A DNA stretch of 64,000 nucleotides, from contig OW387133.1 in the NCBI GenBank assembly GCA_936440205.1, positions 50,370,374 to 50,434,373 on the forward strand, read 5' to 3'. This document shows positions 52,566-61,660 of this stretch, piece by piece; within the stretch, counting starts at the first letter, position 1; each line of letters opens with the position of its first letter. The DNA is from Lepidonotus clava. Its lineage: Eukaryota; Annelida; Polychaeta; Phyllodocida; Polynoidae. Made by a program: the position numbers and the translations under genes. The notes below the pieces were generated by a model. That model ran no database searches. It was given only the letters and a program-made list of their open reading frames with translations, and was not told the DNA's origin.

Positions 52566-53230
52566 TTCTTTCATTTGGTAAAATCCTAAAAGAATGGCCC
52601 AACGAACATTCCCTTGGTGGGTAGCGCCCTCTGGTGGGGGCGGCTAATCCGTTTCCTTCTCAGGGGGACGATGATCCTTCCTTCCGTGTCCGCAGGGAAA
52701 GTAGTGGTTCCCTTTGGATTGCTATGAGGCCGGAGGGCTAGGCAGTTCCCCATGAGTCGGTGGATCAGTGTTCCAGCTAAGTTCTCTTTCCGCCCCTTCC
52801 AGGAGAAGTCGAAAGTTGAACAATTTCTATCTCCAACTTTCGTTCAGAGATAGAATCAATGTCTATCTTCGTTTCCTCCCGGGCTGGGTTATGCGTGCAA
52901 TCACCTGCAGCAGAGGTGACCGTTTAGGAGCAGAGTTGCGGACCGACTGGTGGATCAGCGCGGATCCCCCGAAATTATAACTGATCCGCTTGCCCATGCC
53001 GTCTCCATATTTGGAGCTGTATCTTGTTTCAGGTGGGGAACGCTTGCATCCGGCCCCAGGAGATGACGCCAACCACTGGCATCTCCCTTGGTGTGCGCAC
53101 CCTCCCTTTCTGCCACGCCCCTGGGCGCGGCGAGGTGGCCGTGAGGTAGGCCACCTGTTCCATTAGCGTGGATGCTAACGGTGCCGCTCCGCCGAGCTTT
53201 TATTTTCACAGGGCGGCAAGATTTCCTGCA
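52566..53230 (-). other. Structured non-coding stretch between pol and accessory ORF
   Basis: No ORF in the sense direction. It contains overlapping inverted repeats at 52810-52866 and a GGTGGCC/GGCCACC hairpin near 53132-53153. It may hold splice sites or an RNA export or translation element. Confidence 0.45.
52810..52866. other. Mutually exclusive hairpins
   Basis: CGAAAGTTG (52810-52818) pairs with CAACTTTCG (52834-52842). CTATCTC (52827-52833) pairs with GAGATAG (52847-52853), and GATAG also pairs with a CTATC just downstream. The stems overlap, so only one set can form at a time, as in RNA switches. Confidence 0.45.
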
Positions 53231-56200
53231 TTAATCATCCATGTCGTCGCTTTCCCCGCCGTTGAACAGAGCGGCGTAGTTAGGCCGACGGTTCCGACGC
53301 AGGTTATAGCCACCTTTCGTCAGGACAGGGTCCTCTCCTGTTTTTTCTGTGCTCTGTTCCGATGTATCCGAGATCGGTACATCACCGCAGGGCAGCTTTA
53401 TGGGCTTGTTGCCTGGAGGGGATCTCCCCTCCAACGGCTGGCTTTTGCCCCTTCGTTTAGCTCGTTTGCGTTTCCTCTGTCCATTAGCGCCAGCTGTTCC
53501 CCGTTCACAGGCGGCTTTGTTAGGAACAAAGGATAAGTTTGGTAACAGCGCGGTGTCCGCACTGGTGCCCTGACCATCAGTGATTTGCCCGTCCGATTCC
53601 GCTAAATCGGTGGGACTTGGACCAGGTTTTTGTGTAGGTACCTTCCTGGCCATAGGAATTGCATCATGCTCACGGGGACCGGTCGTTCCCGTTGAGTTTT
53701 CAGTCTCAGCACCCCTTATTTTGCCATCCTTTTCAGCAATTTCACCCGTCGGAGTGTGATGCAATTCAGGGTTTCGGTCAGGATCTGCCCCTTTTGAGTT
53801 AGTGATTTTTGCTTCTCTCACCAGTTTGGGAATAACATGAGGGATGGCGGGAGACCACGGCCCATGGGCAGGCTTGAGCTTTGGAATGTTTACTAAATGT
53901 GGTATTTGTTTCCCAGTTTTCAGCGACACCAGCCTAACGAGATGGTCCCCCTTAGTTTCAATTACCCTGTATGGCCCAGTATATCTGTTTGAGAACTTAG
54001 ACGCTTTATTTTCACTAGCCAAAGGGTCGTACATGTATACCATATCACCCTCGTACATCTGAGTGGGCCGCGCCCGCTCATCAATTCGCAACCTCATATC
54101 TTTTTCATAGTTTTGAACAACTCGTTCCGCCATGTTCTTAAACATGGCTATGTTGTCCTTTGTTTGCATGAAGAATTCACAGTCATTCAGCGTTTCAGGG
54201 ATTGTTCCCTGCTCAGGCATTCCCATACTGATTGGATCTCTGCCAAACAGTAGTGTGTGAGGGCTGTAGCCCGATCGTACACTGATCGTGGACCGAACCG
54301 TCCACAACGCTATGGGGAGTAGATCGGTCCAGTTACAGTGGTCATCAGGAATATAATATGCGATCAGGTTTTCAATGGTTTTGTGTAGTCTTTCTACCCG
54401 AGCGTTGCCGGTCGGCATTCGCCCGGTAGTGAACGTTTGTTTGCACGCTAGTCGGGTAGTAATCTCCCGGAACAGCCCTGATAGGAAGGCCGCCCCCCGG
54501 TCTGTGTGCAGGCGGTTTACCCGCCCATATCGACACACTATCCCGGTTAGGAAACAGTTGGCCGCGGTTTGCGCGGTGGAGTCTTTGGTGGTGAAAGCCT
54601 CCGGCCAACCTGTTAGTAAGTCTATGAAGGTCATGATATATTTTGACCCGTCCCTAGCCCTCTTTAGCGGTCCAATAAAATCACACTGTACCACCTCAAA
54701 GGGCCGAGTCGGCCTTTCCCAAGACTTGGCCAAAGCCTTGAAGTGCGGGGCCCGTCTCCTTAGAGAGCAGGTTTCACAGGCTTTCACATAATCTACGATG
54801 TCGGCGTTCATGTTTCGCCAGTAGAATCTCTCAGAGATTTTGGTAGTAAGGTTACTGATCCCCACATGTCCCCCAGCTAGGATATCATTATGTAACAGCC
54901 TCAGGACTTTGGGAATTAGCTTTCCTGGAACTATCATTCGTGGTTTTAGCCTTACCAGTTGGTCTTGGTGTTTGTTATACCTTTTGACGTTGAACCTACA
55001 GAGTACTCCCGGTGCTACCATTCCCACAAAATCAGCTTGGTCCATTATTCGCCTAGCTTCAAGGGGATCTGGCGGTAGGTCTCCGTCCTGAAGGTAGTCT
55101 ATTAATTGCGCGCACTCAGCATCTTGGAGTTGCGCGTTTAATACCGTAGCCACAGAAAGCTCTTCATCCTGAACTTCGGCCTCAAACAATTCACATCCCA
55201 CAGCGGGCTCATATTCTTCACCTGGGACATGTTCATGAAAGACCCTAGACAAATAGTCCGGTAGAAAATGAGTCGCTCCTGGCTCATAGATAATTTCAAA
55301 ATCAAAATCTGATAGCGCTAAAGCCCACCGTCTCAGCCGGGCTGACGGGGCTTTGTAGGCACTCTGTAGCAGGGGGATCAGCGGTTTGTGATCAGTCACT
55401 ATTGTGATTTTAGCTCCCTGCAACATGTCCTCATAGTTCTTAATACTTTTAATTACTGCCAGAGCCTCTTTCTCTGTTACCGAATAATTTAGTTCGGCGT
55501 CACGGAGGGTACACCCCCAGAAAGCAACCGGACGGTAGATTTCATCTAGTTTGTGACAAACCGCTGCACCGCATGCGGCGTCTGATGCGTCAGTTAGTAA
55601 ATAGAAATGCCCTCCTATATCTGGATGGATTAGTAAGGGTGGCGAGGTCAGCAGTTTCTTTAACTGTTGAAACGCCTCCTCGCAGGCCTCTGTCCACTCA
55701 AAAGAGACTTCTTTCTTTAGTAGTCGGTTTAAAGGCTTTGCTAGATCAGCAAAATTAGGGACAAACGGTCGGTAGTAGTTACATAGCCCCAGAAAGGATT
55801 TGATAGTTTTCACATTATGCGGGCGGTTAAAGGCTGTGATCTTTTCTGTGGTAACCTTTTGTGTAGCTACCCCTTCGGCGTTCACTACGTGGCCGAGGAA
55901 ATTAATTTCACTGCGGCACCACTCACATTTAGACGGTTTCAGTTTCAGGTTGGCTCTCGCTAAAGCTTGGAGAACCACCTCAACACTCGCCAGGTGTTCG
56001 TCAAAGGTAGTGTCGTAGACGATTACGTCGTCTAAATATGCTAAGCATGTTCTAGGAATCAAGCCTTTTAACGTAATGGCCATCACCTTGGTGAACTGCC
56101 AAGGCGCGCCAACTAAGCCGAAAGGTACACGCTTATACTGATATACACCCATTGGGGTTTCAAAGGCAGTATATTTTCTACTGTCTTCTTCGATTACACA

Positions 56201-57469
56201 CTGATGATAGCCGCTCAACAGATCTAAAGCTGTCCACATAGTGGGTTTCTTGTAAGCCATATATAAGAAAAGTGATCGCGCTGTAGGCATTGGGAATTTA
56301 TCCTTGAAAGTGACCTGATTAAGCATGCGAAAGTCTGTACAGAGCCTAGGTTTGCCGTCTTTCTTCTGCACTACCACCAGCGGACTTCGCCAAGCCGATT
56401 CGCTGGGCTCTATGACACCTATATCTATGAGTTGCCTAACCTGTTCATCGATGATGTCCATTTTCTGTGGAGAGTATCGGTACGGTCTAGAACTTATTAC
56501 TCCCTGCGACTCATCCACAATGATTCTCATCGGCGCTATTTCACAGTGACCTAACTCTTCCATTGAGAACGCTAGCGCATCTCTGTTGTTATTAAGCATT
56601 TGTCTAAACCTTACCTTTTGTTCTTCATCTAAGCACGACTCGGTTAGATCTATTTTACTTACATTTTCATCCATTTCACCTCGGGATTTCTCCTCAGAGG
56701 TTTGGCTTTCCAGTTGCACTGCGTCTTTCATTACTTCTACAGAAATCCTACAGATGGACATTGGGGTCTCTGTTTTAGTTAGATAACACAAGTCTAGGAA
56801 CTCTTCTATCTGGTCTTGATTTACCTCAGGCACTGCGCATTCCTCTGCAAAAGCTAACACTTCCTGTGGAGTGATTTCTTGCATTTCATCTAGCGGATTC
56901 ATGACTTTGATCCACCACTGACTTCCCACCGTATTCACGCACCCCTCCACTAGGACAGGTGCAGTGACTGCCGGTGCGCAGTAAGCTACTGGTGAGTCTA
57001 ATCCCAGCGGCTCTCGGGTGGTAACCGGTATGATGCATTCATTTCCCGGTGGAATTTTCACTGTTTCTTTGTTAACTATAGGGTTTCCACAAAACACTTC
57101 TATCTTTGCGCCTGGTAGAGATAAATCTGAACGAAGCACTGTCAATAAGTTTCTACCGATTACTATGGAGTGGCATAGATCGTCCACTATGTTGAAATCA
57201 TAGCAAACCACTGATCCCTGGATTGAAAACTTACACCTAATTTGTTCTAGTATTACTTGAGACGAATTGTCTGCCAGACTGATGTTTCCTTTCGACACTT
57301 TCCACTCATCTAGAATGCATCGTTTAGGGATCTGCCGCTTACAAAGGGTAGACATGAAACAATCACTCGCCCCAGTGTCTACCAAAGATTTAACCTCTTT
57401 CTGATCATTAAATCTTAACGTTAAGAAAAATGCTTCGTCTCCTATCTCTCTCCTAGCCGGTCCGTCCAC
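53231..57469 (-). CDS. pol polyprotein of the giant element
   Basis: 1412 residues. The protease has LVDTGASDCF near 30-39. RT has QKKDGKPRLCTDFRMLNQ near 370 and YLDDVIVYD near 478. RNase H runs from LLTDASDAACGA near 626 to LPDYLSRV near 737. The integrase zinc region begins HNDILAGGHVG near 863. Catalytic D, D and E lie in CDFIGPL (near 928), HTDRGAAF (near 986) and NARVERLHK (near 1025). A GPY/F module (RYTGPYRVI) lies near 1170, followed by a 240-residue hydrophilic tail with a basic KRKRAKRRGK cluster that could be a nuclear signal. Domain order is Ty3/gypsy. It is distinct in sequence from the pol at 9980-14590. Confidence 0.92.
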   Translation of the reverse strand: MDGPARREIGDEAFFLTLRFNDQKEVKSLVDTGASDCFMSTLCKRQIPKRCILDEWKVSKGNISLADNSSQVILEQIRCKFSIQGSVVCYDFNIVDDLCHSIVIGRNLLTVLRSDLSLPGAKIEVFCGNPIVNKETVKIPPGNECIIPVTTREPLGLDSPVAYCAPAVTAPVLVEGCVNTVGSQWWIKVMNPLDEMQEITPQEVLAFAEECAVPEVNQDQIEEFLDLCYLTKTETPMSICRISVEVMKDAVQLESQTSEEKSRGEMDENVSKIDLTESCLDEEQKVRFRQMLNNNRDALAFSMEELGHCEIAPMRIIVDESQGVISSRPYRYSPQKMDIIDEQVRQLIDIGVIEPSESAWRSPLVVVQKKDGKPRLCTDFRMLNQVTFKDKFPMPTARSLFLYMAYKKPTMWTALDLLSGYHQCVIEEDSRKYTAFETPMGVYQYKRVPFGLVGAPWQFTKVMAITLKGLIPRTCLAYLDDVIVYDTTFDEHLASVEVVLQALARANLKLKPSKCEWCRSEINFLGHVVNAEGVATQKVTTEKITAFNRPHNVKTIKSFLGLCNYYRPFVPNFADLAKPLNRLLKKEVSFEWTEACEEAFQQLKKLLTSPPLLIHPDIGGHFYLLTDASDAACGAAVCHKLDEIYRPVAFWGCTLRDAELNYSVTEKEALAVIKSIKNYEDMLQGAKITIVTDHKPLIPLLQSAYKAPSARLRRWALALSDFDFEIIYEPGATHFLPDYLSRVFHEHVPGEEYEPAVGCELFEAEVQDEELSVATVLNAQLQDAECAQLIDYLQDGDLPPDPLEARRIMDQADFVGMVAPGVLCRFNVKRYNKHQDQLVRLKPRMIVPGKLIPKVLRLLHNDILAGGHVGISNLTTKISERFYWRNMNADIVDYVKACETCSLRRRAPHFKALAKSWERPTRPFEVVQCDFIGPLKRARDGSKYIMTFIDLLTGWPEAFTTKDSTAQTAANCFLTGIVCRYGRVNRLHTDRGAAFLSGLFREITTRLACKQTFTTGRMPTGNARVERLHKTIENLIAYYIPDDHCNWTDLLPIALWTVRSTISVRSGYSPHTLLFGRDPISMGMPEQGTIPETLNDCEFFMQTKDNIAMFKNMAERVVQNYEKDMRLRIDERARPTQMYEGDMVYMYDPLASENKASKFSNRYTGPYRVIETKGDHLVRLVSLKTGKQIPHLVNIPKLKPAHGPWSPAIPHVIPKLVREAKITNSKGADPDRNPELHHTPTGEIAEKDGKIRGAETENSTGTTGPREHDAIPMARKVPTQKPGPSPTDLAESDGQITDGQGTSADTALLPNLSFVPNKAACERGTAGANGQRKRKRAKRRGKSQPLEGRSPPGNKPIKLPCGDVPISDTSEQSTEKTGEDPVLTKGGYNLRRNRRPNYAALFNGGESDDMDD

Positions 57470-57888
57470 TGCGCCTAATTCTATCGTGGAATGAACGGAC
57501 CCCCCTTCTAGTTTCCCTGACTCTTTTGTTCTGTGCCACTGGCTTTACTATCTTTGTACATCCGCGGGGGTTTTTCCTTCAACCTATTCTTTAGCCACAA
57601 GCACGCTTCTGTAGAGTGACCATGTTGTTGGTGAATGATACAAAACTTACTTTCATCGAAAGGCAACCTGGGTCTCTCCACTTTCTGCTGAGTTGGCGGA
57701 TTCTTTCCTTTGTCTGCCTCTCTGTTCGGGGCGTTATTAGATTTAGCCTTCTGATCTGGATTCCTTTCACCTTTCTGATTTTCATATCGATCTTTTCTTT
57801 CATAACCTTGCTGTTTATAGTTACCACTACTCTGGGGAGCTCCGCTTTGCCCTGGTTTTGGTTTCTGAAACCATGGAGCGGCCTCCAG
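57470..57888 (-). other. gag-pol junction with zinc-knuckle-like motif
   Basis: Between capsid and protease the minus strand shows a C-x2-H-x4-H-x4-C pattern of the zinc-knuckle type (near 57600-57650) and Lys/Arg-rich sequence typical of nucleocapsid. It lies in a different frame from the main gag ORF. Elements of this family commonly use frameshifting or readthrough around here. Confidence 0.4.
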
Positions 57889-58998
57889 TCAGGCCAGCAC
57901 CACCCCAAACCGTTCGGAGATGGAGTTTAGGGCCGCGGTCTCCTCCGATTCTTGGCTTCCAGCCAGTTCGCTCACTGCATTGGATGTTTTAGTTCCCCCT
58001 TTGCCTTTGTCCAACGATTCTAGTCTCGTTGCACAATCCACCGCTTCGGTGAACGACTTAGGGTCCAGTATAGCCACCTGTCTGGCTACGCCCTGTTTTA
58101 ATCCCTCTAAAAACACAGCTAACATCATGCTTTCACTCGCTTCTGCCTTAACTTGCTTTTGTTTCAGGACACCTGCAAATTCAATCACACTCTGGTCCTT
58201 TCCTTGTTTGAGGGCGCAGAACTCTGCGTGTTTCTGCCACTTAGCTCTTCGATCACCGAAGATCTTTGTCATTTGAGCTTCTAGTTTCTCAAACGTGTCT
58301 TTTTCACTCTCAGCTAACGCTCCTGCCCAGTCGTCTGCCCTTCCCTTTAGGCCTAACAGCGCCATATTCAGGAGATGGGCGTTCGACCAGTCATAGATAG
58401 CTTTCAGTCGTCTCAATTCCCTGAAATACTTTTCTATCTGCTCATCTTCCTTTCCACTAAACCATGGTAACCTAATGTTCGGTCCCCTTTGGTGGCCATG
58501 GTGGGTCGTTTCACGCCCTGGCGCTGGTACTTGACCCAGTGCCAAACCTAGCTGGGGTAGAATTTCCCAAATATTTGGTTGATTTGGCGGGTTTGGAGGA
58601 TTGTTCTGTCCTGGTGGGCCCGGTGGATTTGGAGGGTTGTTCTGTCCTGGTGGGCCCGGTGGACCTGGCGGTCCTGGTGGGTTGGGTGGACCTGGCGGTC
58701 CTGGCGGGTTGGGTTGATTAGGTTGGTTTAGAAGAGGGTTGTTGGGTTGGTTCGGAGGAAGGTTATTAAGTTGGTTTAGAAAAGGATTGTTGGGTTGGTT
58801 TGGAGGAGGGTTACCAGGCCCTGGTGGGTTCGCCTGGTTATTCTGGCCTGCCGGAGCTTGCTGACCCTGTTGGTTACCCGCTCTTCCTCGGCCTGCGTTA
58901 AGGTTGGCTGCGATCGCCATCGCCTGCAATAGGTAAGGGAACATGTCCCGCTGGCACGGCTCGGCCAGGCTGTTGGCCTGGTTGGCCACCCCCATCAT
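57889..58998 (-). CDS. gag (capsid) of the giant element
   Basis: 369 residues. The N-terminal 130 are Pro/Asn/Gly-rich with collagen-like PPGPPGPP tracts. A retrotransposon Gag capsid region follows at about 155-330 (IRLPWFSGKEDEQIEKYFRE, LLNMALLGLKGRADDWAG, RRAKWQKHAEFCALKQGKDQ). It overlaps the end of the upstream 709-residue ORF by about 100 bp in another frame. The N-terminal segment (QAMAIAANLNAG, NQQGQQA) repeats a module of the upstream ORF (QAMGNLVQAGQG, NQQGQQA), suggesting internal duplication. Confidence 0.75.
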   Translation of the reverse strand: MMGVANQANSLAEPCQRDMFPYLLQAMAIAANLNAGRGRAGNQQGQQAPAGQNNQANPPGPGNPPPNQPNNPFLNQLNNLPPNQPNNPLLNQPNQPNPPGPPGPPNPPGPPGPPGPPGQNNPPNPPGPPGQNNPPNPPNQPNIWEILPQLGLALGQVPAPGRETTHHGHQRGPNIRLPWFSGKEDEQIEKYFRELRRLKAIYDWSNAHLLNMALLGLKGRADDWAGALAESEKDTFEKLEAQMTKIFGDRRAKWQKHAEFCALKQGKDQSVIEFAGVLKQKQVKAEASESMMLAVFLEGLKQGVARQVAILDPKSFTEAVDCATRLESLDKGKGGTKTSNAVSELAGSQESEETAALNSISERFGVVLA

Positions 58999-61027
58999 TT
59001 TGCTGCAGTCCCCCAGGGTTTACCCCAAGATTAGGCTGCTGTATTCCCGGATTCACACCACCATCTCCCCCTTCACCAGGTTGTTGAAGTCCCCCAGGAT
59101 TTATCCCCAGATTGGGCTGATTCGGAGGGGGATTAACAAGAAGGTTTTGAGGAGGGTTAGGCCCTTGTGGGTTGGCCTGATTATCCTGGCCTCCTTGGGC
59201 CTGTTGGTTAAGGGGAGGGTTAAGCCCTTGAGGGTTGGCCTGATTATCCTGGCCTCCCTGAGCCTGTTGGTCAAGGGGAGGGTCAAGCCCTTGAGGGTTG
59301 GCCTGATCGTTCTGGCCTCCTTGATCCTGTTGGTCAAGGGGAGGGTCAAGCCCTTGAGGATTGGCCTGATCGTTCTGGCCTCCTTGAGCCTGTTGGCCCT
59401 GTTGGTTACCCCCTCCTCCTTGACCTGCCTGCACAAGGTTTCCCATTGCTTGCGCTAGGAAAGGATGCAACATATTGTGTTGTATAGGCCCAAGGTCGAT
59501 CCCACCTCCTGCCGGCGCGCCTCGGCCCGGTTGTTGGATTGGGATTCGGCCATTACCATCGTTTTGCTGATGTCCCCCAGGGTTCATCCCACGATTAAGC
59601 TGCCATGCCCCCGGATCTACACCTCCAGCTCCCCCTTCACCGGGTTGTTGGAGTTGATTTTGATCACCTCTTTCTCCTACTAGATCCACCAAAGGTACGC
59701 CTCCCTCCGCCATATTATCTTCCTGGAGGTTTTGTATATCGTGATCGTCCCACTGTTCTCTCACAAGTATTTCCTCTACACTAATTTTGTCCTCACTCTC
59801 TTGTTTGTCTTTCTTACCTGTGTCTAAAACATCCTCGGTAATAAGTTCAAACGATGACGAGCGTGATTTCTCCCCTCTAGCTAGTTTTCTATCAGGACTA
59901 CCCTCTCTGACATTTGCGACAGCTTGTTCTGTTTCACTGTCTCCTTCCTCGTCTTTGCTTTCGTATTTATCATACGGCTCAGGGGCTGCAATGTCCCCTT
60001 CTCTATCACTTTGGATTTCTAGCGTTTCCCTTTCTGCTTTATCCTGATCGCTTAACCTTTCTAACTCTTCATGCTCCTCGGGGTCTGATTCTGCTAATTT
60101 TCTTATTAATTCTGCTGGGTTAGAACCATACTCATCTACCCCCAGATCTGGAGCCTCCGCTCCTTTATTAGCGTCGTCTAAGTTCTCCTCAATATCAAAG
60201 GTTAGCCTATAGGGTTGTAAATTGCCTACTTTGTCACTGTTTCCCTCTGCTTCCCTTCCCACTCCCCTGTCCCCTCCTACTGTTTTTCCTTTAGCTACAG
60301 TGGGATAAGGAATGGACGCCCCCGGGTTGGGGTGAGTCGGTGTTACCAGTGGGTGACTGATAAACTCAAGTCGTTGGGGTAATGGATAGGTGAGAGAGCT
60401 CCCATCAGGTAGGATTACCGGATTTTCGGGGCGTTTTCCCCCTGATGGGCTGGAGTTATCCGCGGTGTTTTGTCGTTGTTTCAGGTTCCCTGAGGAAAAT
60501 AGGTTATCCTCATTGGAAACTTCCTGTTCGCCTTCACCTCCCGCTGCGGGTAGTAAACGATAAGGAACACCTTGGTTACACCACGGATTGTTCACATCGG
60601 ATTCATAAGTAGAGCGAGAGCTAGCACCAGGTTCGTGGTCCGTAGGTGGTACGTACCCTGGATTCCAATATTGCTGATATTGTTTGAGACGGTTCTTCCC
60701 TTCAACTCGTCCCGAGTGTGTTAGGGTTTCAAGTCCTTCGTCAAGAACCGGCCTATCTTTGGACCCTAGGTGCCAGGGAAATGGTTTACCTCTGCCACGG
60801 GTTTGGTAATTTTGTGCACCTTCGGGGCAGAGCTGCTTGGGTCTGGCTGCGACCTCCTGTCTCTGTGCTTCCCCGTCTAAGGGATTACCTACCAGGTGGC
60901 GGTTTTCCACATTCCCTGTATATGATGTTGACACATCGTGTCCTGCGGGCCGCAAAGATTGAGGCTTGGGGTTAGATGAAGCCTCAAAGTTACCGGTGGC
61001 TGACATCAAGGATGAGCAAAACGGCAC
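58898..61027 (-). CDS. Repeat-rich leader ORF upstream of gag
   Basis: 709 residues starting about 30 bp after the primer site. The first 450 are hydrophilic and acidic in the middle (SDPEEHEELERLSDQDKAER). The last 240 are Gln/Gly/Asn/Pro-rich with at least four tandem copies of a roughly 20-residue unit (QGGQNDQANPQGLDPPLDQQ). No enzyme domain, signal peptide or membrane span. It probably belongs to gag in a broad sense (matrix-like or leader protein), but I recognise no family. The low-complexity repeats could drive self-association; this is inference. Confidence 0.65.
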   Translation of the reverse strand: MPFCSSLMSATGNFEASSNPKPQSLRPAGHDVSTSYTGNVENRHLVGNPLDGEAQRQEVAARPKQLCPEGAQNYQTRGRGKPFPWHLGSKDRPVLDEGLETLTHSGRVEGKNRLKQYQQYWNPGYVPPTDHEPGASSRSTYESDVNNPWCNQGVPYRLLPAAGGEGEQEVSNEDNLFSSGNLKQRQNTADNSSPSGGKRPENPVILPDGSSLTYPLPQRLEFISHPLVTPTHPNPGASIPYPTVAKGKTVGGDRGVGREAEGNSDKVGNLQPYRLTFDIEENLDDANKGAEAPDLGVDEYGSNPAELIRKLAESDPEEHEELERLSDQDKAERETLEIQSDREGDIAAPEPYDKYESKDEEGDSETEQAVANVREGSPDRKLARGEKSRSSSFELITEDVLDTGKKDKQESEDKISVEEILVREQWDDHDIQNLQEDNMAEGGVPLVDLVGERGDQNQLQQPGEGGAGGVDPGAWQLNRGMNPGGHQQNDGNGRIPIQQPGRGAPAGGGIDLGPIQHNMLHPFLAQAMGNLVQAGQGGGGNQQGQQAQGGQNDQANPQGLDPPLDQQDQGGQNDQANPQGLDPPLDQQAQGGQDNQANPQGLNPPLNQQAQGGQDNQANPQGPNPPQNLLVNPPPNQPNLGINPGGLQQPGEGGDGGVNPGIQQPNLGVNPGGLQQNDGGGQPGQQPGRAVPAGHVPLPIAGDGDRSQP

Positions 61028-61044
61028 AAGTCATGTTTCGGGTA

Positions 61045-61054
61045 ATCTCCACCA
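61045..61054 (-). other. Primer-binding site, tRNA-Ala-like
   Basis: Two bases after the 5' LTR the minus strand reads TGGTGGAGAT, the complement of the ATCTCCACCA 3' end of tRNA-Ala. Complementarity ends after ten bases. It supports the minus-strand orientation. Confidence 0.55.
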
Positions 61055-61056
61055 AA

Positions 61057-61660
61057 TGAACTATTGTTAATGTCTGATTTAATACTGCGTGATGTGTATA
61101 TGACTAAGTATCCATGAGTCGTTTGTCCAGATTGTCTGAGTCAGTTAGACTGCGTTTAAAGTTAGTTCATTCACTTCCCAATAGTTCAAAAGAAATGAAC
61201 GATGAGGGAGCTCTTAATATGAAAGGGTTTTTATTCAATAAACATCTCATCCCGAGTCAAAGCCACTATGTATAAGTCTCCATCAGTCCACCTCCCATCT
61301 CCTATCAGCAATCGACCACATTTAGAATACAGGTCGTTCCAACACATTCTAGACCGCTCTAGTGCTTAGCTCTATCACAATCCTATGTCCGAGGTAGTTG
61401 TTATAGGTAAAACTCCAGTCTGCTACGCGGGAGCTGATGTACTTACTCCAAGTAGCTCCTTTGCTAAACTTACTCAGCTGACATTCTCACTAAAACTGCC
61501 TGCTCCTCACTTTGCAACACCTTTTATACTGGTTAACAGGTGGCGCTGGGAGCGTAACATATCTCTTTCTAGAAGTAGACTAGAAGTAGACTTGCTAAGC
61601 CTGATCCTTGATAGATTATACAACATGATGATATATTAAAAGTGCTAAGCCATTAGTACA
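61057..61660 (-). repeat. 5' LTR of the giant element
   Basis: 604 bp, with no noticed difference from the 3' LTR at 41907-42510. TATAAAAG lies at 61521-61528 on the minus strand. It is followed by the GTTG target duplication at 61661-61664. Confidence 0.93.

Larger units (their letters stand above)
41907..61660 (-). mobile_element. Giant env-bearing Ty3/gypsy-type element (19.75 kb)
   Basis: This minus-strand element has 604-bp LTRs at both ends that look identical, a GTTG target duplication (41903-41906 and 61661-61664) and a tRNA-Ala-like primer site. In sense order it has a 709-residue leader ORF, gag, pol, an Arg-rich multi-frame region, env, and a 6-kb tail containing an ORF on the opposite strand. 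It is two to three times the usual gypsy length. The main genes are open, so it looks whole or nearly so and young. A small Harbinger-like MITE sits within its tail. Confidence 0.9.

Noticed and set aside
58539-59458. Plus-strand repeat ORFs opposite gag and the leader ORF
   Set aside because: They mirror the tandem and collagen-like repeats of the sense frames.
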